NCBI RefSeq assembly: GCF_023856365.1
Contig: NC_064548.1
Coordinates: 23,174,461 to 23,238,460, forward strand
Source of the DNA: Brienomyrus brachyistius
Taxonomy: Eukaryota; Chordata; Actinopteri; Osteoglossiformes; Mormyridae
Length of the DNA stretch: 64,000 bases
Direction of reading: 5' to 3'
Part shown: in pieces, positions 42,201 through 51,954 of the stretch
Layout of the letters: every line of letters begins with the position of its first letter
Position numbering within the stretch: the stretch's first letter is position 1
Program-made: the position numbers and the translations under genes
Notes under the pieces: generated by a model
Database searches by the model: none
Told to the model about the DNA's origin: nothing
Seen by the model: the letters and a program-made list of their open reading frames with translations, nothing else

Positions 42201-42445
42201 TACTGGGTCAGCAGATATGCAAGATGCATGGAATTAATTCTAGCCAGATCCCAGTAAACAGTCATGTTCTATATTCTGTTCTTTCCAGAGGTGAAGATAT
42301 CCTTACCATCCTCACCAGAGTCAACGGGGAGGTGAGCAGGATGGAGGCAACCATGAGGCATAACGGGGAAGTTTGCCTGGCCAGGCAGATCCCAGAGCCA
42401 AAATACACCCTGAGGAAGCGGCTGGTGTTCAAGGTGTCTGAATAA
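36082..42445 (+). CDS. CARD-containing caspase-8-like cysteine protease
   Basis: Predicted initiator-type caspase of cell death or inflammation. Exons: 39140-39475 (CARD; ATG at 39167), 39590-39701, 39907-40399, 42289-42445 (TAA), giving 356 residues in consistent phase. The first about 90 residues (MQKIRENKMGLINVL... ETFPNL) form a CARD. The p20 domain starts at YPMTCIPRGKCVIF; the catalytic histidine is in VLSHG (about H188) and the catalytic cysteine in QACQG (about C231). The p10 subunit, from DFLVGMATVQDC to the end, with [11 protein letters not shown] and YTLRKRLVF, is of the caspase-8/10 type, not caspase-1 or -9. Non-mammalian vertebrates are known to have such a CARD-caspase-8. An upstream exon, 36082-36240, ends in CAG|GTGAGT and joins in frame, adding 62 residues; it is unproven, so the start is either 36082 or 39167. 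Confidence 0.88.
36857..37052. mobile_element. MITE of about 195 bp
   Basis: Ends GTGGCCAATCTTATCCGCAA and, inverted, CTGGATAAGACTGGCCACC; GGGCCAGTATG and CAGTGGCCCT continue the pairing. Confidence 0.7.
37085..37935 (+). mobile_element. Non-LTR retrotransposon fragment (endonuclease region and downstream)
   Basis: Broken frames match an APE-type LINE common in teleosts: GWTLFHSEVAHGERSQAGVG, then NERVAS, VVSACTPNTSSE, and further on TFWKT plus a later KKESF-type segment (LVSVWDSWSSWSEP region). Frameshifts and deletions make it dead. A second fragment of the same kind lies at 45663-46215. Confidence 0.75.
38351..39139. other. Intron sequence before the CARD exon
   Basis: AT-rich, no repeat family or exon recognised. 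It ends in the acceptor TTTTCCTCTGCGCAG at 39139. Confidence 0.5.
40805..42058. mobile_element. hAT-like MITE containing nested insertions
   Basis: Outer ends CAGTAACGCTTAACTTGAGA (left) and, inverted, GGTAACACTTAACATGAGG (right end 42058). A second inverted pair lies inside at about 40914-41983 (GTGGAATCCGCTTATAGTGA / inverse of GTAGAAACTGCTTATAATGA), and a complete SINE (41146-41495) inside that. All three lie in the intron before the last CARD-caspase exon. Confidence 0.7.
41146..41495 (-). mobile_element. Full-length SINE, copy 3
   Basis: Same family as 25816-26173, inverted: CCATCCATCC tail at left, tRNA-like head (GTGCTAACCACTGCACC complement) at right. An exact 14-bp duplication CTTTTCAAATTACA flanks it at 41132-41145 and 41496-41509. 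Confidence 0.93.
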
Positions 42446-42487
42446 GACAGCGGTGCCCAGGGGACTCCTTACCAATGACCCCCAGCA

Positions 42488-42637
42488 TTCTCAACAAAGA
42501 ACATCAAGTACATACTACATTTATGGCACCTTTTTGCATTCTCAACAAAGAACATCAAGTACATACTACATTTATGGCACCTTTTTGCATTCTCAACAAA
42601 GAACATCAAGTACATACTACGTTTCTGCCACCTTTAT
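42488..42637 (+). repeat. 51-bp tandem repeat (3 units) in the CARD-caspase 3' UTR
   Basis: CATTCTCAACAAAGAACATC...GGCACCTTTTTG repeats three times at 51-bp spacing beginning 43 bp after the stop codon. The first two units are identical; the third differs at a few bases. Confidence 0.95.
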
Positions 42638-42780
42638 TGCTTTTTGTCATGATTCAAAATACTTAGTTGGTTTATAAAGTGCTTTTCATGAAGTTAGCAT
42701 GGTTCAGGTTCAGGGCTTTTTTTATTGTCGTCTTTTGCCAGTAATAACAAGCAAACTTATGTAAAGTTTGATTTTTAGTA

Positions 42781-42786
42781 AATAAA
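42781..42786 (+). terminator. CARD-caspase poly(A) signal
   Basis: AATAAA 336 bp after the stop codon; a GT-rich stretch does not follow closely, so it is a candidate. Confidence 0.6.
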
Positions 42787-43511
42787 CATTTGCTCATTGA
42801 AGACGTCGTCCTGAGTGAGGCTCTTAGGCATTTGAAGTCTTTGTATAAACTTTACCAATTCCATTACACGTTCTCTTAAATCAGGGAAAATCTCAGTGCT
42901 AGTATTTTTATTAATGTTAATGTATGACTTATTTATAAAGTTATAAATGAAATTAATCTACTGACCAAGTATTATGTAAAAATGGCACATACATATGAAT
43001 TTATACAGCAGCAGATTTGAAAAGTACATTTTTTCACCCAGAAGCCAAGTCAAGCTGAAGCTTGTCTAATCATGTCTAACCAGAATAAGCACATTGTTTT
43101 AAGGTTGTTTACTTTGTAGAAGCAGGCTTGCCCATGCACGATACAGACATTATTGTTTGGGGCAATGGTCGTCATGGAGACATGAAGCTTCAAATCCCCA
43201 TAATGCAAGGGAATATTGTGTGCAGCCAATCAGCACCTGAATTAACCCTCTTTCCACTGATAATTTTACTGGTTCCTTTTAGGCAGAGGTGGAAATTTCA
43301 GATCAGGATTTTGTTTCAACCAACCAGTTGAGCATGAAGAGTCACAGTCAAATAGTACTCAAGTGGTTGGTTGAAACAAAATCCTGGTCTGGATTTTTAC
43401 TTTCTGGACCTGAAATTTCCACCACTGCTTTTGGGTTACATCAGGAAGTGATATACAGGGTACAGCAAGCCCCACCCACCATGGATTTCACATCATTCTT
43501 TCTCCTGACAC
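42787..43511. other. Intergenic spacer between the convergent caspases
   Basis: AT-rich up to about 43110, then the family P MITE copy C (43284-43438). No exon recognised. Confidence 0.6.
43284..43438. mobile_element. Palindromic MITE family P, copy C
   Basis: Contains the family core (TTTCAACCAACCAG ... CTGGTTGGTTGAAAC-like) and ends GGACCTGAAATTTCCACC. Flanks TTTTAGG (43277-43283) and TTTTGGG (43439-43445) are a 7-bp duplication with one change. Lies between the two caspase genes, inside the putative casp8 3' UTR flank. Confidence 0.8.
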
Positions 43512-43517
43512 TTTATT
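43512..43517 (-). terminator. casp8: casp8 poly(A) signal
   Basis: AATAAA on the minus strand, 178 bp beyond the casp8 stop codon. With the signal at 42781 it shows tail-to-tail transcription of the two caspases. Confidence 0.65.
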
Positions 43518-43694
43518 TAGCATTCCCAAGCGTTGTTTGACTCAAGTGATCAATGTTTGATTGCTGAAGTCACCCAACCCGAATTCTGATTTATACGACC
43601 CAAACATTCTTTGGCTTAGAACTCTAAACGAGGGTCTCCAGAGAGAATGATGAGGGAGACGGTGCTGGTGAAGCCAAAGAAGACAAGCAGTCGC

Positions 43695-46600
43695 TCAGCT
43701 AAATGGAAGGATCAGCTTCTTCGTCAGTGTGTACCTGGGCTCCGGCATCTGTTTCCCATGTTCATAGTCTCCCTTGCTCACAGCACGATTCACCCGGGTC
43801 AGGATAGTCAGGATGTCTTCATTCCTGCCATAGAGACAAAAACAGGCCTGTACTGTCTTGCCCAATCGTCTTTTCAGCCCCGACCAGAGGAGCTGCTGGT
43901 TAGCTCTGATTGGCCGAATTCGCTCTGCGCTCTAACCTGTCACAGCCTTTCCAAAGCTGACGGCAAAGCTCCTGAATGAAGATAGAGCCTCTGGAAATAC
44001 TGCGGAAGGACTTGCAGTCTCCCACCGTGGCCATGCTCAGGAGGAGGTCTGACTCATCGGGGATGGTGTCAGGAATGGCGTCTGGGAGGATGCAGCCTTC
44101 GTCCGCTTCGCAGTGGTCCTCCATACCGTCGGACTGGATACTGACGGCCTGCTGCTGCTTCTTGCCCTGGCACGCCTGAATGAAGAATAGCTTGGGTTTC
44201 ATGGCCAGTGATGGACACTGGCTGCTAGTGAAGGGCCGCGTGATACTGCGGATGGACACCAGCTGGCCGTCCGTGCCGTACACTGCGCCCAGATCGCCGT
44301 GGGATAGCACGCAGCACACGAAGGCGTCCATCTCTCTGTGGTTCAGCAGCCCAGTGTCCTTCACTAGCTCCAGAATTGCAGCCTGGGTCTGGTCTCTTCG
44401 TACTTCGACTTTAAAGTGCAGTTTGTTGAAGATCTCACTCAGGCTGTCTGAGATCACAGAGTGAATCGAACAAACATGGCATGATTAACACAACAAAGCA
44501 CCTCTGCGACCCTCTCAGAGACCCTCTGTGAATTGTTAGACATTTTTGTGTTTGTATTGACGTAGATTTGGTAACGATTTACGCCACCTTCATAATGCAT
44601 TCAAAGAACATTTATATACGCAGCATGTAAGTATACCGTAACCTAACATAACAGCTTTAATATACATTAATAATTAAAATAATTTATTAAAAATTAATAA
44701 ACATGCTGCTTCTGAATGGCCAATATCAAGAACAACGATCTGTCAAGGATTCCTTTGCCTCTTTGAAAACCAGATATTTGCATATATAAAAGAACAAGAT
44801 AAACCCCACCTTCATCACGCTCTGTCCCTCGACGATTGTTCAGAATAACCTTGTTCTTCCTGGCCTCTTCAAAGTCGTAGTTGTTTATGATGAGACAGTA
44901 TCCACGTGGTCGATGACTCATATCATAAACTTCATTCTAAGGTATGAAGACACACAGTCACGTCTCCCTCTCAAGCTGAACAATGTCTGCAGCGGGAGTC
45001 CTGCAGTATTGTTGATATGAATATTATGCAATTTGTTTGTAAAATCAGCTCACTGCATTATTGGAGTTTTGTAGCCCTACCTCCAGAGGCACGTCCTGTC
45101 CTGAAAAAAAGAACAAGTAAAAAAAAATTTAGATGTCTGGGAAACAGACATGAGTTTCAGAATACCAGAGTAAAAAGTAAAAAAAAAAAAAAACACTGGT
45201 ATTGGCAGATGAGAAAAACAGACCCGCAACACCTATGAGAAGGAGTAAGCGGTCATAAAGAAAACAGACTAACGCCAAATTACGACACTATTTTGTGAAG
45301 AGAACGAAGACCATTTCAGAATATGTGGATGCAAGTTAACATGGATGCATTTTAATTTATATTTAAATTACCTCTACTTCAGTGGGTTAATTCAGTTCAA
45401 CAAATGGCTATCGTGTCACCATCTTTGATTCGGATGAAATTTGCCAAGTGAATCACGCATACCATCCAGAACTTTTAATTTCCCCTAGATATAGTGTATT
45501 TTTTACACTGCCAGTAGCCCAAAAAAAAGGTATTTTCAGGGTGTTTTGCATGAGCTGTAACTGTTTTAGTATTACATTTTCATGTCATGGCGATAGCTCT
45601 GTATAAAGTCATGGGTCCTTTCTCATGATATGGACAAATTTTTTTGCATTTGTCCAAGTTGATTTCTCCTCCTCCGTGAATGGCCACCTCACCGTGGTGG
45701 AGAGGTTTGCGTGCCCCTATGATTCTAGGAGCTGTGACTTCGGGGGCACATTGGTCTTAGGTGAACAGCCGGCCTAAGTGCGGTTCATATAGACCCCTAC
45801 GAACTGTATTTCATGCCGTTTAAGTGGATATAGTCGTCAGGCTGAAGAAGGAGTCCTTCCGAGTTTGGTGAGCTTGTGGGACTCCTGAAGCAGATGACGG
45901 GCATGGCTGACGGAAAGCGGCAAAAACTCGGGGTGTGGGAGGAGTTTGGTCAGGCGACTCATGAGGGGAGCACGGCTTTACACATGCTGTTACAGCGGGG
46001 ATCAAGAACTGCCGACCTCAACTGGGGATACAGTCAGGCGGTAGAAGGAATATTTCATGGATCTCCTGAATCTCACCCATGCGCCTTCCTTGGAAGAAGT
46101 GAAACTGGAGGACTTGGAGGGGGACCTGCCTGTGTGTAGGGCTGAGGTCACTGAAGAAGTCAAAAAAAAGGCTTCGGTGGTAAGGCTCCGGGGGCGGCTG
46201 ACATTCACCCCGAGTTCCTTTATTTATTTATTTTTTATATCTAGTTTTGAGCCTCAAGAAAGATGGCATAGAGGGGCAGGAGGGATAATAAAAAATTCAT
46301 GTGGTAAAGTACTCTATCTGCCTTCATATGAAGAATATCAAACATGTTATTCAAAGGCGTGTAGGAGTTACGAGGTCCTGAACTTACAAAAAAAAAAAAC
46401 TACACACTAATCATAGTGCCTTTTAATCCATTTATTTCATTAAAAATTGTACCTGACGTGTAGCTTAAAGTGTGTAAAGTGTTTAATCTCAAGTTTGACA
46501 AACAGGTTAATGCAGTTGTCAAACCCAGCTTCTGCCAGCTCAGAACCACTTCAGAAATTAAATCTTTCCTCTCTTCAAGTCACCTTGAATTAGTCATCCA

Positions 46601-49495
46601 TGTATTCATCTCCTCAAGGCTTGATTATTGCAACTCCCTATACACCATAATCAAACAGTTGTTCAAGAACATTGCCGTGAGGCTTCTCACTGGCTCCAGA
46701 AGAGAGGAATCCCATAACCAGTACCCCGGCCTCTCTTCACTGGCTCTCAGTCCCCCTTAGGATTGATTTTAAGATCCTCCTGCATGTTTGTCTATAAAGC
46801 CTTGAATGGCTTAGCTCCCACATGTGCCTCACACCTCATATATCGCTACACAACCTCCAGGCCCCTCAGGTCGTTAGAAATCAGTTCTCCAATGATTCCT
46901 CGCTCCGAACAGAAACTAGAAGATGACCATGCGTTCTGGGTCACAGCCCCCAGATTGTGGAAGAGTCTCCCCCAAGCCATCAGATCTGCACCCTCTGTTC
47001 ATGTTTTTAAATCCCATCTTAAAAACTAGAGAGTATAAATGGGTTTTAAGTCGTATTAACAGTCTGAGGTATCCCCCTCTGTCAATACTCATAACATCTG
47101 TCTGTGTTTGTCATGATTTTATCTTCTCTTATACCCCTTTTTCCAATTTTATTAGGCATCCAAGCAGCATTAGCTGCTGGATCCCTGTTGCTTTTATTAA
47201 TAATAATTATTATTAATATCACTACTACACTTTCGTTTCATGGCCCTAAAGCCAGTCTTTACAAAGTAACCGGGTCTCAACCAGAGACCCAAGTATCACT
47301 TTACATTAAAATTCTTCTCAGAATGTGCGCAGTCTTCCGTAGCTCCTAAGCACAAGGCTTCCTGAACAGAGCCTCCAGCTTTGTCACCGAATCGCCACCT
47401 TCGGAACCCGAAGGCTCCAGTGATGACTGGCACTATTTTTGTGGCCCACATTTGATTTACTTCTATCGCCAAATCTCTGTATTTGCCAACCTTCTCGGAG
47501 TCTTTTGTTAGAAGATTTGCATCATCTGGCGTCGCAACACTGACCAGGAGGCATGTTTTCGCCGTTCTGTCACAGACCACCATGTCAGCCCGGTTCGTTA
47601 ATATCGCTCGGTGTCAATGACCATGTGCCACATAATTGTGATCATTATTGTCATTATTATTGTATTGCAAGTTCAGGCATGACACTAGTCAAACTTGCAA
47701 GTCACATCAGACATTCTTATTTTTACTGAGAGAGAGATGGGAGATCCACACCCCTAACCAAGTTTCTGCCCAATTAGTGACTCAGTACTCCTTCAGAATG
47801 TGCTCTGCAGCTTTCACATTCTGCCACTCGGGAGTGCATAAGTACATTTCAATGACGCATGCATTTTATTGTGTTACGTTTCCAATCGCTTTATTCTTTA
47901 ACCTTCAAATGAATAAGGGAGACCTTAAGAATAAAGCCAAAGGAGAGTTTGAAGTCATATTGTTGGCCGGTAGAGCACGCGTAGAAATGTCAACTGATCC
48001 TGTAGAGGACATGATAGAGTGGCACCAGTGATCATCTTGATCACAACACCACCACATCCCAAGCTTTTCATCCATACCATGAATGTGTTTTTGGATCCTT
48101 CCCATAAGCAATAACGAGGTCACGTCTCTACAATTGTAAAAAGTTACAGCTCATAAGAACGTACTGCGAATTATCATTTTTTTTAGCTTCCCGGGTTTAG
48201 AAAATCCTGAGTTGTGGTAGATGTGTGATTCACATGACAAACTTCACCAAAAAAAAAAAAAGTGATGTAAAACCATTTTTGGGAGTTAGTTGAATTAATA
48301 TGAAATTGCCCCAGTGCCCAAGCGGATGAAGGGGCATAATTATTAGGTAGCATACAGATACAAAAACAGGTCTCCCTCTCACCTGCAATATAATCTTCCA
48401 GTATTTTAGAGAACTGCTTGCTGCATTTTGAGCAAACTCTCATTAGCTCTTTCAGATTATCCGCAGCCAAGAGGCCCAGTTTCTCCATTTGCATCAGTAG
48501 CTCCAGGAAGGTCTGCGGCAGGCAGAACAGGTCACCAAGTGAGCGGGAGTCCCGCAAAAACCAGCATAAATCGGACACATTTTAATTAAAACGGTAACAC
48601 TTTACTTGACAGGGCACAAATAATATAGTATTATACTATTACTTAGCTTGTGGTTAATAAATGCATAAGTCTTAGTTACACACCACACTGATCTTATGTT
48701 AATTCATCATTAATGAATTGTAATATTTGTGAACTACTGAAGGAACAAGTAATGAATAACCCAAGTGGAATACTGATCCCATGTTTGCTCACCATTAATG
48801 AATCGTGACATCTTTTACCTCAAGCAGCAACTGCATTTGTTCATGATTTGTACTTCGGTAGTAACCGAGTTATTACCAAGTACTCGTGCCCTATCAAGTA
48901 CAGCGTTTCCATTAAAATCTTCGTGTACATGGCACAGCTGAAACAGCCCAAAACCCAGAAGTTACACCCAGCCTCAGCGGACTTGAACTTCACTCACCTT
49001 ACAGCGCTGCTTCTGGGCGCGAGGCATATCCAGCAGGAACTTCACTTTTTTGAGATCGTCTTCGGTCACATTTTCAGACAGTTCATGAAGCATCTTCCTG
49101 ATGTTAATTAGGAATATCAAACATTAAAATGTACTTTAAAGAAATAGTTCACAGAAACGCTTAAAAAAACGTGTATGAAACGGGGCAGTTTACTCTCACC
49201 GATAAGGAGAGATCTTAAAAACTTTCGTCTGATTCGTGCGCTGAGGCGCTTGGCTGCAGCTCTTCTCCAGTTCTTGAGCCAGATCATTGCGTCCGATTGT
49301 ATCCAGCAGTTCTTTTAGAAAGAGACCGTTGTCCCCCAGCATTGTTTCCTCTTCTAGTATCTGGAATAGGTCGAGTCCATCCTTCACACTCTCGAGTTTC
49401 CTTAAGGGTACGTGATCCCTGCATAGGAATCGGAGTGCGGCGATGTCTTCCGCGCCGAGTTCCTGATCTATCTTCTGAAGCACCACCTCGTCCAT
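43695..49495 (-). CDS. casp8: Caspase-8 (two DEDs plus caspase domain)
   Basis: Initiator caspase of death-receptor signalling, recruited to FADD through its death effector domains. Exons on the minus strand: 49200-49495 (ATG, DED1), 48998-49097 and 48383-48512 (DED2), 45081-45100 (20-nt microexon), 44810-44936, 43937-44447, 43695-43824 (TGA); 437 residues, all phases consistent (human about 479). DED1 has the hydrophobic-patch LRFLCRD and the RxDL motif [12 protein letters not shown]2 has KFLLDM. The protease domain begins at [16 protein letters not shown]; the catalytic histidine is in VLSHG (about H274), the cysteine in QACQG (about C317). The aspartates in the linker ([14 protein letters not shown]) are likely autoprocessing sites. 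The intact active site rules out CFLAR. Caspase-10 cannot be excluded by sequence alone, but position next to trak2 fits casp8. A partial inverted copy of exon 1 lies upstream. Confidence 0.92.
45663..46215 (+). mobile_element. Non-LTR retrotransposon fragment in casp8 intron
   Basis: Starts at a typical teleost LINE leader (GTGGTGGAGAGGTTTGCGTG) and jumps, by deletion, to a reverse-transcriptase upstream segment (CTGAAGAAGGAGTCCTTCCG) as in the fragment at 37085-37935. Confidence 0.7.
46455..47035 (+). mobile_element. LINE 3' end (L2/CR1-like reverse transcriptase C-terminus)
   Basis: Frames read LDYCNSLYT, then [37 protein letters not shown] and KSHLKN, the classic C-terminal end of fish L2-type LINE proteins, interrupted by frameshifts. 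Inserted in a casp8 intron, opposite to the gene. Confidence 0.85.
47280..47600 (-). mobile_element. LINE C-terminal fragment (minus)
   Basis: Minus-strand frame: [48 protein letters not shown]. This is the conserved C-terminal region of another non-LTR element type; no other parts are present. Confidence 0.7.
48593..48910. mobile_element. hAT-like MITE in casp8 intron
   Basis: Ends GGTAACACTTTACTTGACAG and, inverted, GGAAACGCTGTACTTGATAG, 318 bp apart. Flanks ATTAAAAC (48585-48592) and ATTAAAAT (48911-48918) form an 8-bp duplication with one change, typical of hAT elements. Same family as the outer element at 40805-42058. Confidence 0.78.
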
Positions 49496-50797
49496 GTTAC
49501 CGAATGAAGCGCCGAAACAAACTGCTGGGTAATATCGTGACTTAGTCTCAGCTTCGAGAAGTAGAAACCTACGCTAACAAACCGCAAAAACTTGTTAAAA
49601 GTTCGTTACGCATTACGAGATTAATCTGTGTCAAAACGGAGATATCTCCATAACAGGATCAGATGGACTGCACTTAAATTTAAACCTGATTTCTCACTCC
49701 TACGAATTCCCCTTCCTATTCAACAGTTTATAACTACAGTATATAACGTGATCTAACAACACAATAATGCACTCTCCAATAGTACAGCAAAACAAACTAT
49801 CCCGACTCGCAAAGTGGCCGGCCTCTTTAAGGGGGGGGGGGGGGGGATTGCTGCAGGAAGTGTGACTGCAGGTTAGTGCTAGCTGGTGACGTCACGTAAA
49901 AAAATGCTGAAAATTCCCGTTAGTGTGAAACGTCATGAACCTTTTGATCCTCAATATACTACGGAAGCCCATTTCCGCCACCCGGAGGAGAAAAAGAAGT
50001 AGTTCTTACTTTTTATCTCGTAATTTTGACAATTTATCTCAGAATTCTTATTCTTAGTCTTATAGACTATTCAGACTTATTAAGTCGGAAATCTGACTTT
50101 TTATTTCAGAACTCTGACTTTTTATCTACTTAATCTATCTAATAATACTTTATATAACTTAATAAGTAAGAATTCTAAGATAAATGTTTTCTTTTCTCTT
50201 CCGGGTGGCGGAAATGGGCTTCCGTAGTATATTGAGGATCAAAAGGTTCATGACGTTTCACACTAACGGGAATTTTCAGCATTTTTTTACGTGACGTCAC
50301 CAGCTAGCACTAACCTGCAGTCACACTTCCTGCAGCAATCCCCCCCCCCCCCCCTTAAAGAGGCCGGCCACTTTGCGAGTCGGGATAGTTTGTTTTGCTG
50401 TACTATTGGAGAGTGCATTATTGTGTTGTTAGATCACGTTATATACTGTAGTTATAAACTGTTGAATAGGAAGGGGAATTCGTAGGAGTGAGAAATCAGG
50501 TTTAAATTTAAGTGCAGTCCATCTGATCCTGTTATGGAGATATCTCCGTTTTGACACAGATTAATCTCGTAATGCGTAACGAACTTTTAACAAGTTTTTG
50601 CGGTTTGTTAGCGTAGGTTTCTACTTCTCGAAGCTGAGACTAAGTCACGATATTACCCAGCAGTTTGTTTCGGCGCTTCATTCGGTAACATGGACGAGGT
50701 GGTGCTTCAGAAGATAGATCAGGAACTCGGCGCGGAAGACATCGCCGCACTCCGATTCCTATGCAGGGATCACGTACCCTTAAGGAAACTCGAGAGT
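49388..50797. repeat. Large inverted repeat (palindrome) over the casp8 first exon and promoter
   Basis: Left arm 49388 to about 49985 and right arm about 50200 to 50797 are reverse complements with no mismatch that I can see except one base in a G/C homopolymer (16 versus 15). The arms contain the casp8 5' flank and the first 36 codons of exon 1. The central about 215 bp is the inside of a MITE whose inverted ends form the inner ends of the arms. Confidence 0.93.
49961..50224. mobile_element. MITE at the palindrome centre
   Basis: Inverted ends ACGGAAGCCCATTTCCGCCA and TGGCGGAAATGGGCTTCCGT flank AT-rich sequence with repeated TCTGACTTTTTATCT and CAGAATTCT motifs, as in a common teleost MITE. 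A further copy of its right end (AGATAAATGTTTTC...GGCGGAAACGGGCTTCC) lies at 50827-50873, just outside the right arm. Confidence 0.7.
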
Positions 50798-50815
50798 CCA
50801 TGTTACCGAATGTAG
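50690..50815 (+). pseudogene. Inverted partial copy of casp8 exon 1
   Basis: ATG at 50690 begins a copy of the first 36 codons of casp8 ([14 protein letters not shown]...), identical to the true exon. It departs at 50798, where a 15-base piece matching the opposite strand of the casp8 start follows, and the frame stops after 41 codons. It lacks the rest of DED1 and any splice donor seen in the parent, so it is a truncated duplicate. It carries a full copy of the casp8 upstream flank and could be transcribed away from casp8. Confidence 0.88.
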
Positions 50816-51245
50816 CTCACTTACTAAGATAAATGTTTTCTTTTCTCTTCCGGGTGGCGGAAACGGGCTTCCATAATATGACGTATAATAGCTCTAATAC
50901 GTATGCATGTATAAAACTCATTTTATTGACTACTTCTTGAAATTAAAACTGAATCTAAACGACACGTTTTTAAAATATATTTTGCAGGCGTTCAACTTTC
51001 AGAGTGGCGGTGGGTGGGGCGGGGAGGGGAAGGAAGCGAACCCGGCACCCGATAAAAGTAACTTAGCTGGTGCAAAATTAAACGACTTCATTTCATTCTA
51101 ATTTATTCACATAATTACTCGACTACAGCTCTTGAAATAATACACTCACGATTACCCAATAACTTTTGGTGCCTTTTGCAGGCACATAGGGCGGCTCGTA
51201 AATAGGAAAATAAGGAACTCAGCCGTAGGTGTAAAATTAAAACAG

Positions 51246-51251
51246 TGGCGA

Positions 51252-51286
<35 letters not shown>
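51246..51286. repeat. ATA microsatellite
   Basis: About 13 AAT units. Confidence 0.95.
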
Positions 51287-51611
51287 CCAGATGTCATTGT
51301 TTAAAATAAAAGATTATTTAACGTGGGCCAGACTGTGTGAGGGCGTTTACTTACTCGTGTTAATTTTGTTCCCTGGCTCCCCAGCCACTCCTGTCAGATA
51401 AGGAACCTCTCCCACCACGGGCTGCTGTAACTCGCCGATATTGCAGAGACTACTGTTCAAGGAAGCGCAGAATATGCATGTTGTGCAAAATTCCGTTATG
51501 CTTTTAAGTTTTAAACCACCACTCGACTAACTTCTTGCGGCTTAAAAACCACTGACTTTTTTTTGCACTTAGTCTCATGCTGAAACATTTCAGATTATAT
51601 TTTGTCTTCGT

Positions 51612-51726
51612 CGGAGCTGGAAAGTTCATGTCCAGAAAGTACAAATCCAGGCCAAAGTTCTGTTTCAGCCAATCAGCCAAGTGCTCCGTGACTCTTTATA
51701 TTCAACCTGGACCTGAACTTCCTACC
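51612..51726. mobile_element. Palindromic MITE family P, degraded copy D
   Basis: Shows GTCCAGAAAGTACAAATCCAG and, inverted, CTGGACCTGAACTTCC, as in copies A-C, with an internal deletion. No target duplication is visible. Confidence 0.6.
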
Positions 51727-51948
51727 TCTAGTGTATATTTTGTTGGGGGGTGGTGAAGGTAGGTGTTGGGGTAGGTAGGATTGTGTGCACTCGCCGACCC
51801 TGTTCACTAACCTCAAGCCCTGCTCTTACCTATTAGAAAAAAAGGGGAAAAAAAAAAAAAATAGTTGGCCCCCGCTTCAGGCTCGCAACTCAAGTGAACA
51901 TTCAGGACTTTAAAAACGCAGCACTCACTTATCATTCTTAAAATCTGC

Positions 51949-51954
51949 TTTATT
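51949..51954 (-). terminator. trak2: trak2 poly(A) signal (candidate)
   Basis: AATAAA on the minus strand about 1.75 kb after the trak2 stop codon; 51955-53700 would be the 3' UTR, in which no other exon is visible. Confidence 0.5.

Larger units (their letters stand above)
50874..51948. other. Intergenic, between the casp8 palindrome and the trak2 3' end
   Basis: AT-rich; ATA microsatellite at 51246-51286; degraded family P MITE at 51612-51726. No exon recognised. Confidence 0.6.

Noticed and set aside
46763..47029. 88-codon frame that looks like a gene end
   Set aside because: It is the C-terminal piece of an L2-like LINE, frameshifted upstream.
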